From positions 1 to 64,000 of the forward strand of contig JASLHI010000048.1 in the NCBI GenBank assembly GCA_030149815.1: a stretch of DNA of 64,000 nt. Reading direction: 5' to 3'. Below, in pieces: positions 31,471 through 40,967 of this stretch. This stretch comes from Aquirhabdus sp. Its GTDB lineage: Bacteria > Pseudomonadota > Gammaproteobacteria > Pseudomonadales > Moraxellaceae. The notes beneath the pieces are model-generated. The model was not told the DNA's origin and searched no databases. It saw only the letters and a program-made list of their open reading frames with translations. Each line of letters begins with the position of its first letter. Positions within the stretch are counted from its first letter, which is position 1. The translations under genes were made by a program, and so were the position numbers.

Positions 31471-33120
31471 TTAAAAGCTACAGCTTAAGTCTACTGTGTC
31501 TAAAGTAGTTGGAGTTTGCTGTGTTGAGCGACCTGTATCCGCACTGGTGATGTGGGATCCAACAGTGTTGATCTGGACGAAGCGTGGCGCGGTAAGATCA
31601 GCAGACGTCACGTTGAGTAAGTATTGGTTACCGGTAATGCGAGTCAGACTGTCAGAGAATTTACGATTTACGATAGCTTGATACGATTGACTACCTTGGC
31701 TTAAGGTGATTGTGCCATCATATCCCACTGTGAGTTGACAGCCATTGCTTGCTTTATAGACACCATTCAACTGCATGATATCGTTTGAACGACCAACAGA
31801 GTCATTTGCATCTAAGGCGTTTTTGAAGTTTGTACCTGTAGGTAGGCCAAAAGCAAGTGTATAGTTTCCAGCACCCACACGTCCCGCAGGGGTGTTTACA
31901 GTAGGGGATGTGTAGCTGGAGTAAGTCTGGTTGTACACACCGTAATCATAGTTTTGGATGTAACTTAGACTTGCAGAATCTGTTCTTGATGCGGCAGGCA
32001 ATGATGCATTGATTGTATTAAAATACTGAATAGTTGCTTGCTTCAGTACTGCACCACGTTGAATCCGCTGATTTGAATTGACGTTAATCAGTGTCGCGAT
32101 GCTTGTATTATCTGGGTCGTCATTGGTTTGCGATGTGACTCCACTGTATAGAATAGGGTTAGCAATAACCACTGTTCCATCAGTATCCCCGCCAAAGATG
32201 GTCATCCCATCCAAATCCCCATCTCGCATATCTAATGCAGCTCGTGCGGCAAAGTTCAGATAAGGTGTTGTGTCCGTTAAATTGTTTTGGCTATATAGTG
32301 CTAGTTGTCCAAGTGCTATAGCAGCATAGATACCTGGATAGTTTGCAGCAGGTATCGTTGAGTTTGCTGCTGTTGTATACATGTTGAGTGATGCAATACT
32401 CGTAGGGCTATTGAATAATGCGGAATAGGGAGTCGTTGCAACTGAACCAAATGATTCGAGTAATTCAGCATTTGCATTAGTCACTTGAGCTGCTGTGACT
32501 TGGTTGAGTAATGGATTCGTAAAATTGACAGTTCCTGATCTAGTGAGCGCCCGCTGATAAGCAATTTCACTAAATGGATCAACTTTGATTGTTGAATTTT
32601 GCGTTCCCATAGAAATGAATGCGTGTAATGGTCGATTAAATGTAGCGGTTGCACCGAGTTCATTATTGAGCATTGGGTCAAAGTATTGGGAGGAGCTATC
32701 GACTGGCGCTAATGTCGCCATGATGACATTACCGCTTTTTAGGTAAGTATTTGGAATCGCAATCACGCCAGTATTGCTATTGCTTATGGTTGTTTGACCG
32801 ATCGTTGTTCCTGTTGCTGTATCAGTGACAGTTACTTTTACATTCTGTAGTAGCACAGGCGATTGTATGGTTAGGTTATATGTCGTCGTTGAGGTTGAAC
32901 TACTATCAGACGATGAGCTGCCCGTCCGTGTTGTGGCGTTATTTCCACCACCACAGCCTGTGAGAGCAATACTTATACAAGTCGCAATACTGATTGCGAA
33001 TACCGAGTTGAAATTTGGTATCATAGATGTCGGAACGCCACTTTTTGTTGTTTTACGGGTTGTAGATCGGGCTGACTCAGTTGCTACACTGGGCTTACGC
33101 TGATTTAGTGTCGAAAGCAT
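31471..33120 (-). CDS. Large lipoprotein of unknown function
   Basis: Up to 549 residues. A lipobox (ALTGC, followed by GGGN and a Ser/Thr-rich linker) marks an outer-membrane lipoprotein. The chain is Ser/Thr/Asn-rich; a C-terminal segment LNGVYKASNGCQLTVGYDGTITL resembles small beta modules. The ATG at 33120 has a strong GGGAGAG site but leaves a 32-residue charged segment before the hydrophobic stretch. A second ATG at 33024 gives a classic short signal peptide but a poor ribosome site. Either is possible. The general plan is like the 17494 lipoprotein. Convergent with the pdxB operon. Confidence 0.75.
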   Translation of the reverse strand: MLSTLNQRKPSVATESARSTTRKTTKSGVPTSMIPNFNSVFAISIATCISIALTGCGGGNNATTRTGSSSSDSSSTSTTTYNLTIQSPVLLQNVKVTVTDTATGTTIGQTTISNSNTGVIAIPNTYLKSGNVIMATLAPVDSSSQYFDPMLNNELGATATFNRPLHAFISMGTQNSTIKVDPFSEIAYQRALTRSGTVNFTNPLLNQVTAAQVTNANAELLESFGSVATTPYSALFNSPTSIASLNMYTTAANSTIPAANYPGIYAAIALGQLALYSQNNLTDTTPYLNFAARAALDMRDGDLDGMTIFGGDTDGTVVIANPILYSGVTSQTNDDPDNTSIATLINVNSNQRIQRGAVLKQATIQYFNTINASLPAASRTDSASLSYIQNYDYGVYNQTYSSYTSPTVNTPAGRVGAGNYTLAFGLPTGTNFKNALDANDSVGRSNDIMQLNGVYKASNGCQLTVGYDGTITLSQGSQSYQAIVNRKFSDSLTRITGNQYLLNVTSADLTAPRFVQINTVGSHITSADTGRSTQQTPTTLDTVDLSCSF

Positions 33121-33388
33121 CCAAGCTCTCCCTCGTTGTCTGCGGACTTGCTCAGAAAAAGATTTTCTAAGTTAAACTACCGCTATGTACTGGTTGTATT
33201 TTAGTGTAACTCATTTGTCTTCGTGCAATTTTGTAATCCAAAATTCCCTTGGGCTACATTAAAGAACAATCTTGACGCTACGTCCACCTCATTTGACAGT
33301 TTTATAGATGCTTTTATCCTATCAAACTCTTATGATTGTCACCATATCCGTTTGTCGTCAGATTTTGTCGTATTAAAAAGGTAATAAA

Positions 33389-34516
33389 ATGAAGCCTCAT
33401 CAAGATTCACTGCCAACTCCATCACAAGATTTATCGTCTGAAAAAAAATCACAAAAAATTTCTGTCGGGATAGTTGGTGGAACGGGATATACAGGTGTTG
33501 AGTTGGTGCGTTTGTTAGTTCGCCATCCGTCTGCTGAGATTCGTGTGCTCACTTCACGGACAGAAGCGGGGACTCGAGTTGATGCGATGTTTCCAAGTTT
33601 ACGTGGACTAACTGATCTGAAATTCAGTGCAAATGCGGCAGATGAGCTTGCCGAATGTGATGTGGTTTTCTTTGCAACACCGCACGGTGTTGCGATGAGT
33701 CAAGCTCAGGAACTTCTAGCTCATAATACAAAGATCATTGATCTGGCTGCCGATTTCCGTTTGCAAGATACGACCGAGTTTGAGAAATGGTACGGCATGC
33801 CACATTCGTGTCCAGATTTGCTTGCTGAATCTGTATATGGTTTGCCAGAAATGAATCGTGAAAAGATTAAGGCTGCACGGATTGTTGGTAATCCAGGTTG
33901 TTATCCAACGACAGTTCAGCTTGGTTTATTACCCTTGCTCACGCAGCAGACAGCGTTGATTGATCCAAACAGTATTATTATTGATGCAAAATCTGGTGTA
34001 TCTGGTGCAGGACGTAAAGCTGAACTAGGATTACTATTTACAGAAGCAGGCGATAATTTAAAAGCATATGCAGTAAAAGGTCATCGTCATCATCCTGAAA
34101 TTACACAAGGTCTAAAGGCGATGAATGCTGATGGCGCGCATCATCAGGCTTTTGATAAATTGACTTTTGTGCCACATCTCGTGCCGATGATTCGTGGTAT
34201 GTTAAGCACAATCTATGTACGTTTGACTGATGCAGGCTGTGCTGCTGATCTACAAGCATTGTTTGAGCAGCAATATGCACATGAACCATTTGTTGATGTC
34301 ATGCCTTATGGTAGTTTGCCTGAAACGCGTTCTGTGCGAGGTTCTAATCACTTGCGGATCGCCTTACATCGACCCAATGATGGCGATTTGTTAGTCATTC
34401 TGGTTGTGCAGGATAATCTTGTAAAAGGTGCTGCGGGGCAGGCTGTACAAAACATGAATTTAATGTTTGGGTTGCCTGAGGCGATGGGTTTAGACGTCGT
34501 GCCTTTGCTACCTTAA
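33389..34516 (+). CDS. argC: N-acetyl-gamma-glutamyl-phosphate reductase
   Basis: 375 residues. Third step of arginine synthesis: NADPH-dependent reduction of N-acetylglutamyl phosphate to the semialdehyde. NADP motif VGIVGGTGYTGVELVRLL near residue 26; catalytic cysteine in VGNPGCYPTT (Cys171); KGHRHHPEI and PHLVPMIRGM in the C-terminal domain. It carries about 23 extra residues at the N-terminus (rich in Ser, Gln, Lys) compared with the usual ~349; no later Met offers a shorter start. Confidence 0.95.
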   Translation: MKPHQDSLPTPSQDLSSEKKSQKISVGIVGGTGYTGVELVRLLVRHPSAEIRVLTSRTEAGTRVDAMFPSLRGLTDLKFSANAADELAECDVVFFATPHGVAMSQAQELLAHNTKIIDLAADFRLQDTTEFEKWYGMPHSCPDLLAESVYGLPEMNREKIKAARIVGNPGCYPTTVQLGLLPLLTQQTALIDPNSIIIDAKSGVSGAGRKAELGLLFTEAGDNLKAYAVKGHRHHPEITQGLKAMNADGAHHQAFDKLTFVPHLVPMIRGMLSTIYVRLTDAGCAADLQALFEQQYAHEPFVDVMPYGSLPETRSVRGSNHLRIALHRPNDGDLLVILVVQDNLVKGAAGQAVQNMNLMFGLPEAMGLDVVPLLP

Positions 34517-34526
34517 AAATACACTG

Positions 34527-34562
34527 ATGAGCTGATGGATCTGAAAGGCTAAATCAGCTCAT
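34527..34562. repeat. 10-bp inverted repeat after argC
   Basis: ATGAGCTGAT (34527-34536) and ATCAGCTCAT (34553-34562). No T tract; it lies in the argC to 34601 gap and might shape the leader of the next gene. Confidence 0.45.
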
Positions 34563-34600
34563 GAGATGACGGAGTATGTATTTCAGTGCTGGAAAATAAT

Positions 34601-35347
34601 ATGACAGAAGAAGAACAGTCGTATAAAACAGAACGTGCAGTTCGTCTTGAGCGTGATCATTTATTGATTGCAGCAGGGGTCTTGCTTGTACTGAGCGGGT
34701 TATGGTTGGGTTATTTTATTGGTCATCAGCAAGGGATGAGTGTCATCGGTGCGAGCAAGAGTGACTTAAATAAACTTAATGCAAAAATTGATCAGCAGCA
34801 AGCGACACTCGATACATTGACGCGGACATTGTCGAGTACTGTACAAGAGAGAGATATCGCGCTGACAACCTCAAAAGGTTTAACCGATACGTTGGCGAAG
34901 CAAACCGCAGATCGCGACATACAAGATGCACGATATAAAATTTATAAAGAGCATTTGCTGAGTTTGGGTGGAATGGCACTGGCATTTCAAAATGTCGCAG
35001 TGGTTTCTATTTCACCATCGGTATTTGAGTATCGTATTGATTTAATGCAGCTCCGTCAAAAAACGTCGCCTTCGGTTGGGACACTATCAATTCGTTTGAT
35101 TCAAGGAACTAATATCGTCAATGTCCCATTGGCGAGTAATCGGATCAACATTACAGATTTTCAAAATTTGACGGGTCGTTGGACGATGCCCGCTGGTTTT
35201 ACACCTGAGTTTTTAGAGGTTTCTGCAACAGCAAGTGGTCAATCCGTTATGCAACGGTTTGCGTGGGAGCATGGTGCACCACAGGCAAATACTTCTCTGG
35301 TTAAAGCACCGACACTTGATGTGACGGCAACTCAAGCCGCTTCTTAA
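34601..35347 (+). CDS. Single-span membrane protein (DUF6776-like)
   Basis: About 248 residues. A charged cytoplasmic N-terminus, one membrane helix (DHLLIAAGVLLVLSGLWLGYFIG, ~25-45), a coiled coil (LNKLNAKIDQQQATLDTLTRTL..., ~60-120) and a beta-rich C-terminal domain. The plan matches DUF6776-type proteins often found beside argC or erpA in gammaproteobacteria. No enzymatic motif. The ATG at 34601 is chosen over a GTG at 34586. Role unknown, probably inner-membrane and periplasm-facing. Confidence 0.65.
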   Translation: MTEEEQSYKTERAVRLERDHLLIAAGVLLVLSGLWLGYFIGHQQGMSVIGASKSDLNKLNAKIDQQQATLDTLTRTLSSTVQERDIALTTSKGLTDTLAKQTADRDIQDARYKIYKEHLLSLGGMALAFQNVAVVSISPSVFEYRIDLMQLRQKTSPSVGTLSIRLIQGTNIVNVPLASNRINITDFQNLTGRWTMPAGFTPEFLEVSATASGQSVMQRFAWEHGAPQANTSLVKAPTLDVTATQAAS

Positions 35348-35588
35348 TGTTGTTGAATGTGGAGCAACTTCGAATGTGGAGTAATGTTGAGTCATGATGA
35401 GTAGTAGTAAGCTGATATCACGCCGAGATAAATCTAAAAGACTTGCATATAAAACCAAAAAGCCTGCGTCTTTTTTTGTGGTTCCGCCTGTCGCATTTTC
35501 GATTTCAGAGTGGTTTACTCAATATAGTGTAGAGCCATTTGATTGGCATCATCCTTGTACAATTTCTACAAAGTCTCATGATTTAAAA

Positions 35589-35915
35589 ATGTCTGAACAT
35601 GATGGTGATCATCAAGAGCAACATGAAGGCGATGTGGCAACAGTACTTGAGCTGGCAAGACCACCATTTTACGCTGTGGTCTTGTTTAATGATGATTACA
35701 CCCCCATGGAATTTGTAATACTAGTATTACAACAATACTTTGGTCTGGATCTTGACCGTGCGACCGAAGTAATGTTATCTGTACATTATGAGGGGAAGGG
35801 TATTGCGGGTGTGTATCCTCGTGATATTGCTGAAACTAAAGCGCAATTGGTCAATCGTCATGCGCGAGCACAGGGTCATCCTTTGCTTTGCCAGATTGAG
35901 CCACAAGAGATCTAA
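35589..35915 (+). CDS. clpS: ATP-dependent Clp protease adaptor ClpS
   Basis: 108 residues. Adaptor that delivers N-degron substrates to ClpAP. The flexible acidic/His-rich N-terminus is followed by the conserved core RPPFYAVVLFNDDYTPMEF with the N-degron pocket, VLQQYFGLDLDRATEVML and VHYEGKGIAGVYPRDIAE. The frame is open 65 residues further upstream, but only the start at 35589 gives the normal size. The ribosome site is weak. It precedes clpA, its partner, by about 200 bases. Confidence 0.95.
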   Translation: MSEHDGDHQEQHEGDVATVLELARPPFYAVVLFNDDYTPMEFVILVLQQYFGLDLDRATEVMLSVHYEGKGIAGVYPRDIAETKAQLVNRHARAQGHPLLCQIEPQEI

Positions 35916-36117
35916 GCAGTGCGTGGTTTGACTAGTTTTTTAGTTAAGTGTTTTGGGTTGAGTATTGTTGATCCTGTAACAGATTAATAATGATTCAAGG
36001 ATTGAATTTTTACAGGTGTTGGAGCGTTGAAGTACGTGTAGTCGTGTGTAGAGTATCGTATTTGAATGGCAACAGTTGTCTAACTAAGCTGCAATGTATG
36101 TTGCAAATGAGGTCATT

Positions 36118-38403
36118 ATGCTGAGTCGACATCTTGAAGTTTCTTTGCGTCTTGCCGTGACTATGGCGAGACAGAAACGGCATGAGTTTTTAACGATTGA
36201 GCACTTACTGCTCTCGTTATTGGAAAATGACTCCGCGGTTAACGCATTAAAAGCGTGCGGTGCAGATATTCCTGTCTTACGACAAGAGTTAAATGAATAT
36301 ATTGAGCAAAATACACCAAAACTACCTGCATCCAGCGAGCAAGCGCCTCATGCAACTGATAGTTTTGATCGTATTCTTCAACGTGCAATTTTTCATGTGC
36401 AATCTTCAGGCGGTGGTAATCGTCCGGTAGAGGGTGCAGATGTGCTTGTGGCGATGTATTCGGAACGTGACAGTCTTGCTGTCTATTTACTGAAAAAGCA
36501 ACAAGTTAACCGACTTGATCTCACACAATATCTATCTCATGGTACGCGTAAAGATGAAGATAATTCATTAGATGGTGCTGTAGATAGTGAGCAAGAGGAA
36601 GAAGCGACGCCAAGTTCTTCAAAAAGCTCGTTACAACTTTATGCTGTGAATTTGAATGAACAAGCTGCCGAAGGAAAAACCGATCCGTTAATTGGTCGCG
36701 AAAAAGAAGTTGAGCGTGCTGCACAGATTTTAAGCCGTCGCCGTAAAAATAATCCACTTCTGGTCGGTGATCCAGGTGTGGGTAAAACCTCAATTGCCGA
36801 AGGTTTGGCGTGGTTGATTGTCAACGGCAAAGCGCATCAGCCTTTAGAACATGCTGTAGTTTATAGCTTGGATATTGGCTCACTGATTGCGGGAACCAAG
36901 TATCGTGGCGATTTTGAAAAACGCGTTAAACAATTGCTGGATGAGTTGAAGAAACAACCTAATGCAATTTTGTTTATTGATGAAATTCACATGATTATTG
37001 GTGCGGGCTCGTCAATGGGTAGCACGATGGATGTATCGAATTTGATCAAGCCAGCATTGGCTAATGGCACATTGCGTTGTATTGGCTCAACGACTTATCA
37101 AGAATATCGTCAGGTCTTTGAAAAAGACCATGCGCTCTCGCGTCGCTTCCAAAAAGTGGATGTGGTGGAGCCGAGTGTTGCCGATACGATTTCGATTCTG
37201 AAAGGTTTACGTTCACGTTTCGAAGATTTCCATAACGTAACGTATACCGATGCTGCGTTGAGTGCAGCGGCAGAATTGGCTGCTAAGCATATTCAAGAGC
37301 GTTTCTTACCAGATAAGGCCATCGATGTCGTCGATGAAGCTGGTGCATTCCAACGCTTACAACCTGCGACTCAAGACAAGAAAGTGATTGATGTGCCTGA
37401 GATTGAAGCGATCGTTGCTAAAATTGCACGTATCCCGCCAAAAGCGGTTTCAAGCGATGATAAGAGCGTTCTGCAAAATCTTGAGCGTGATTTGAAACGT
37501 GTGGTCTTTGGTCAAGATCAAGCGATTCATGCACTGGCTGCAGCAATCAAACTATCTCGTGCAGGTTTGAAAGCACCAGAGAAGCCCGTTGGTTCGTTTA
37601 TGTTTGCGGGTCCAACAGGTGTGGGTAAAACCGAAGTCACACGTCAGTTGGCGAATGTGCTGGGCATTGAGCTGATTCGTTTTGATATGTCTGAATATAT
37701 GGAACGTCATACGGTTTCTCGTTTGATTGGTGCGCCTCCTGGCTATGTTGGTTTTGATCAAGGTGGATTGCTCACTGACGCGATTAATAAACATCCGCAT
37801 TGCGTGTTGTTATTAGATGAAGTGGAAAAAGCGCATCCAGAAGTCTTTAACTTGCTCTTACAAGTGATGGATCATGGGACGTTGACTGATAATAATGGTC
37901 GTAAGACTGATTTCCGTCATGTGATTTTGGTGATGACAACCAATATCGGTGCTGAAATGATTAGCCGTGCGAGCATGGGCTTTACGCAGCAAGATCATAC
38001 TCATGATAACCAAGAGATGATGAAGAAGGCATTCTCGCCTGAATTCCGCAATCGTTTAGATGCGGTGATTCAGTTTGCACCATTGCCAACGAGCGTTGTG
38101 GATTCTGTCGTTGATAAATTCTTGGTTGAGTTGCAGGCACAATTGGATGATAAGAAGGTTCTGCTTGAAGTTGATGAGGATGCCCGTCTATGGCTGGCAG
38201 AGCGCGGCTATGATCGTCTGATGGGTGCGCGTCCAATGCAACGTCTGATCCAAGAAGAGCTGAAGAAACCTTTGGCTGAGAAGATTCTGTTTGGTGAGTT
38301 AGCTGAAAACGGTGGTACTGTGCGCGTTCATGTGGGTGAGCGTGATGGTAAATCGGCGCTTGTGCTTGAAGTTGAAAAACAGAATGAGCCAGAGCCAGCG
38401 TAA
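36118..38403 (+). CDS. clpA: Clp protease ATPase subunit ClpA
   Basis: 761 residues. Hexameric unfoldase that feeds substrates to ClpP. The N-domain (1-~145) binds ClpS. D1 has Walker A GDPGVGKT (217-224) and Walker B ILFIDEIH. D2 has GPTGVGKT (498-505), LLLDEVEKAHPEVF, and the YDRLMGARPMQRLIQEEL sensor-2 region. No ClpB-type middle domain is present. GAGG precedes the ATG at 36118. ClpP is not in the window. Ends with a terminator. Confidence 0.97.
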   Translation: MLSRHLEVSLRLAVTMARQKRHEFLTIEHLLLSLLENDSAVNALKACGADIPVLRQELNEYIEQNTPKLPASSEQAPHATDSFDRILQRAIFHVQSSGGGNRPVEGADVLVAMYSERDSLAVYLLKKQQVNRLDLTQYLSHGTRKDEDNSLDGAVDSEQEEEATPSSSKSSLQLYAVNLNEQAAEGKTDPLIGREKEVERAAQILSRRRKNNPLLVGDPGVGKTSIAEGLAWLIVNGKAHQPLEHAVVYSLDIGSLIAGTKYRGDFEKRVKQLLDELKKQPNAILFIDEIHMIIGAGSSMGSTMDVSNLIKPALANGTLRCIGSTTYQEYRQVFEKDHALSRRFQKVDVVEPSVADTISILKGLRSRFEDFHNVTYTDAALSAAAELAAKHIQERFLPDKAIDVVDEAGAFQRLQPATQDKKVIDVPEIEAIVAKIARIPPKAVSSDDKSVLQNLERDLKRVVFGQDQAIHALAAAIKLSRAGLKAPEKPVGSFMFAGPTGVGKTEVTRQLANVLGIELIRFDMSEYMERHTVSRLIGAPPGYVGFDQGGLLTDAINKHPHCVLLLDEVEKAHPEVFNLLLQVMDHGTLTDNNGRKTDFRHVILVMTTNIGAEMISRASMGFTQQDHTHDNQEMMKKAFSPEFRNRLDAVIQFAPLPTSVVDSVVDKFLVELQAQLDDKKVLLEVDEDARLWLAERGYDRLMGARPMQRLIQEELKKPLAEKILFGELAENGGTVRVHVGERDGKSALVLEVEKQNEPEPA

Positions 38404-38430
38404 ACTTTATAATTTTGTGTTTTAAATAAG

Positions 38431-38457
38431 AAACCTATCCATTGCGATAGGTTTTTT
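38431..38457 (+). terminator. Terminator of clpA
   Basis: Stem AAACCTATC/GATAGGTTT with a CATTGC loop and T tail, 28 bases after the clpA stop. Confidence 0.8.
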
Positions 38458-38534
38458 ATTGTTCAAAGATAAGAATGTTGAGGCTGATTTCTATAGCTGT
38501 TCTTACAAATAATGATACTAATTTATAATAGATT

Positions 38535-38584
38535 GAGCGGAGCCGAAATGTACGGTGTTGAGTTCCGTCATTTCCACTTTGCTC
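38535..38584. repeat. Long imperfect hairpin (possible REP element or small RNA stem)
   Basis: GAGCGGAG-CC-GAAATG-T-ACGG on the left pairs with CCGT-CATTTC-CA-CTTTGCTC on the right, 22 base pairs with one internal loop and one bulge. No T tract follows. It lies between clpA and the Sel1 gene. Confidence 0.5.
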
Positions 38585-38639
38585 TGTGGGCTATGACTCT
38601 TTATTTACTGGAATAGCGATAAAAAAATTAGAGATAATC

Positions 38640-39119
38640 ATGAAAGAAGAAATAGACTTATTTATACAAGCCGATACTGCTTATGAGCTTGAAGATTTTG
38701 ATACAGCTTTTCAGATTTTAAAAGCAATGGCTGAAAATGGTGATCATAATGCATACAGCAATTTAGGTATTATGTATGAGTGTGGACAAGGTACAGATGT
38801 GGATTTTCAGTGCGCTTTATATTGGTATAAAAAAGCGTGGCGTTTCAATGAAGATAGTGCCGCATGTTCTAATCTTGCAGATTTCTACAGAAAGCAAGGA
38901 AATATGCGAGCTGCTCGCTATTGGTGGAAAAAAGGGATAGCTAGAGATAGCGGTGGCGATGCGTTAGAGTGTGCCAAAAGTTTTCTTGTGAAACCAAGTA
39001 GAAGAAATATTCAGATTAGCAAAGAACTATTGTCGATGGCTATGTTTTCAAAATGGATTAGCGAAGATGATAGAGAAGAAGCGAAAGCACTTTTCACTAG
39101 CGAAATTTTTGATAATTAG
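38640..39119 (+). CDS. Sel1-repeat protein
   Basis: 159 residues, no signal peptide. Sel1-type repeats are seen at FDTAFQILKAMAENGDHNAYSNLGIMYECGQGTDVDFQCALYWYKKAW and SAACSNLADFYRKQGNMRAARYWWKKGIARDSGG. Likely a cytoplasmic protein-protein scaffold. The ATG at 38640 is preceded by AGAGAT and fits the repeat start; the longer frame would run into the hairpin region. The partner is not evident from neighbours. Confidence 0.7.
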   Translation: MKEEIDLFIQADTAYELEDFDTAFQILKAMAENGDHNAYSNLGIMYECGQGTDVDFQCALYWYKKAWRFNEDSAACSNLADFYRKQGNMRAARYWWKKGIARDSGGDALECAKSFLVKPSRRNIQISKELLSMAMFSKWISEDDREEAKALFTSEIFDN

Positions 39120-39176
39120 TTGATCTAGTGCCATCATTTTATTATTTTCATTAAAATTTCAGTAAAGAGAAATAGT

Positions 39177-39530
39177 ATGTACACGATTTATGGTATTAAA
39201 AACTGTAACACGATGAAGAAAGCATTTACCTTGCTGGACGAGTTAGGAGTTGCGTACACATTTCACGATTACAAGAAATCAGGTATTGATGCAGAGACAT
39301 TAAAGCAATGGATTGATGTACTAGGTTTGGATACGGTGATTAATCGTAAAGGAACAACGTGGCGCGCTTTGTCTGAATCTGAACAAGCTGCTGCAAGTAC
39401 GGTTGAAGGTGCCATACAATTAATGGAAAGTAAAACGAGTGTCATCAAGCGCCCGATTTTATCGGATGGGCAGGGACGATTAATTTGTGGATTGATCGAA
39501 GACGAATATCACCAATTGGCAAAAAATTAA
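39177..39530 (+). CDS. ArsC/Spx-family protein YffB
   Basis: 117 residues with a thioredoxin-like fold. It starts MYTIYGIKNCNTMKKAF with one redox cysteine (Cys10) and the conserved arginine in VIKRPIL. These features place it in the YffB branch of ArsC-like proteins, which are not true arsenate reductases; E. coli YffB binds glutathione. It stands alone between the Sel1 gene and the serine hydrolase. Confidence 0.85.
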   Translation: MYTIYGIKNCNTMKKAFTLLDELGVAYTFHDYKKSGIDAETLKQWIDVLGLDTVINRKGTTWRALSESEQAAASTVEGAIQLMESKTSVIKRPILSDGQGRLICGLIEDEYHQLAKN

Positions 39531-39632
39531 TCATTCATTGTTGATTTTTGACATGGCTTATTGTCAAATTCTATTGTTAAATATAAACGATCCAAAAATA
39601 TGTGCTTAGAGTTGATCTAAACTAGGAAATTT

Positions 39633-40940
39633 ATGAAAATTTTTTCGACGAATACCATTAAAGTTCCACATGATATTGCTACTGTGACGCGAATTGGTAA
39701 TGGGGAGTCAGCGCCGAATCTTGCAGGAATGACAACGACACAAGTTGATCATATTTGGCATGCTGCAGAGGCATTATATCGGACGGGTAATTATCCGATG
39801 CTCTCCATCTGTCTGCGTAGGCAGGGTCAAATTGTTTTAAATCGCACGATTGGTCATGCGCGAGGAAATGGCCCAGACGACAATGCATCAACTCCAAAAC
39901 AGATTGCAACACCTGATACTCCAGTCTGTCTGTTTTCAGCATCGAAGTCGATTACAGCAATGCTGGTTCATTTGTTGAGTGAACGCGGCGAAATTGATTT
40001 ATTAGATCCCGTAAGTCAATACATTCCTGAATATGGCGTGAGTGGTAAACGTCGCGCGACGATTTTACATTTGTTGGCACACCGTGGCGGCGTTCCTTAT
40101 TTGGACGGTGATGTCACACCAGAGTTATTGTTTGATAAAGATGAAGTGGTCAAACGATTGTGCGCCGCTGCTCCTATTTCTCCTTCGGGTTATCGTATGG
40201 CCTACCATGCAGTGACGGCAGGTTATATTTTAGGTGAAATTGTTGAGCGAGTTTCTGGTCAGAATTTAAAAGACTTTTTACAAGAAAATATTGCTAAGCC
40301 AATGGGCATGGACTGTTTTAATTATGGTCTTGCGCCAGAGTTCCGTGATCAAGTTGCAATTAGTAGTGCGACTGGTTTATATCCAGGTCTGGGTACAAAT
40401 ACATACTTACAGCATGTTCTTGGTGGCGATCTTGATCTCGCGGTGAATGTCACGAATGATCCACGTTTTATGGATACGATTTGTCCAGCGGGAAATATTT
40501 ATACAACCACTGAACAGGCTGGGCGTTTCTTTGAAATGCTATTGAATGGTGGTACATACAATGGCGTGAAGATTTTTGATCCAAAAACAGTGCTGCGCTC
40601 AACGATTGAAAGTTCAAGAATGTCGATAGATACAACGCTGCTTGCGCCAATGCGTTACAGCACAGGCTTTATGCTAGGTGCTAATCCTGTAGGGTTGTTT
40701 GGTCCAATGACGTCACATGCTTTTGGTCATATTGGATTCTCTAATATTTTTTGCTGGGCTGATCCGCAGCGAGATATTAGCGTGTCGATTCTGAACTCTG
40801 GTAAATCAGTGATAGGTACGCATTTACCTGCTTTAGCGAATTTACTCTATCAAATTTCTAAAAATTGTGACAAGTTGCCGACCAAAGATCGCCGCTCTGT
40901 GTTTGGCTATGATTTAGCCCACATTCATGTGGCGCATTAA
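39633..40940 (+). CDS. Serine hydrolase, beta-lactamase class C-like (EstB type)
   Basis: 435 residues, no obvious signal peptide. SxxK motif in FSASKSIT (Ser102, Lys105). The tyrosine that replaces YxN is in RMAYHAVTAGYILG, and a GHIGFSN segment stands near the third motif position. This arrangement fits family VIII esterases and LACTB-like enzymes more than true beta-lactamases. It acts on an unknown ester or amide. It is followed closely by an exported phosphatase and a GST, possibly one transcript. Confidence 0.82.
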   Translation: MKIFSTNTIKVPHDIATVTRIGNGESAPNLAGMTTTQVDHIWHAAEALYRTGNYPMLSICLRRQGQIVLNRTIGHARGNGPDDNASTPKQIATPDTPVCLFSASKSITAMLVHLLSERGEIDLLDPVSQYIPEYGVSGKRRATILHLLAHRGGVPYLDGDVTPELLFDKDEVVKRLCAAAPISPSGYRMAYHAVTAGYILGEIVERVSGQNLKDFLQENIAKPMGMDCFNYGLAPEFRDQVAISSATGLYPGLGTNTYLQHVLGGDLDLAVNVTNDPRFMDTICPAGNIYTTTEQAGRFFEMLLNGGTYNGVKIFDPKTVLRSTIESSRMSIDTTLLAPMRYSTGFMLGANPVGLFGPMTSHAFGHIGFSNIFCWADPQRDISVSILNSGKSVIGTHLPALANLLYQISKNCDKLPTKDRRSVFGYDLAHIHVAH

Positions 40941-40967
40941 ATTAAAAAATATAAAATAAGGTTTTTT

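Noticed and set aside
35394..35588. N-terminal extension of ClpS by 65 residues
   Set aside because: The family size is about 106 residues and the extension has no similarity to ClpS; I used the ATG at 35589.
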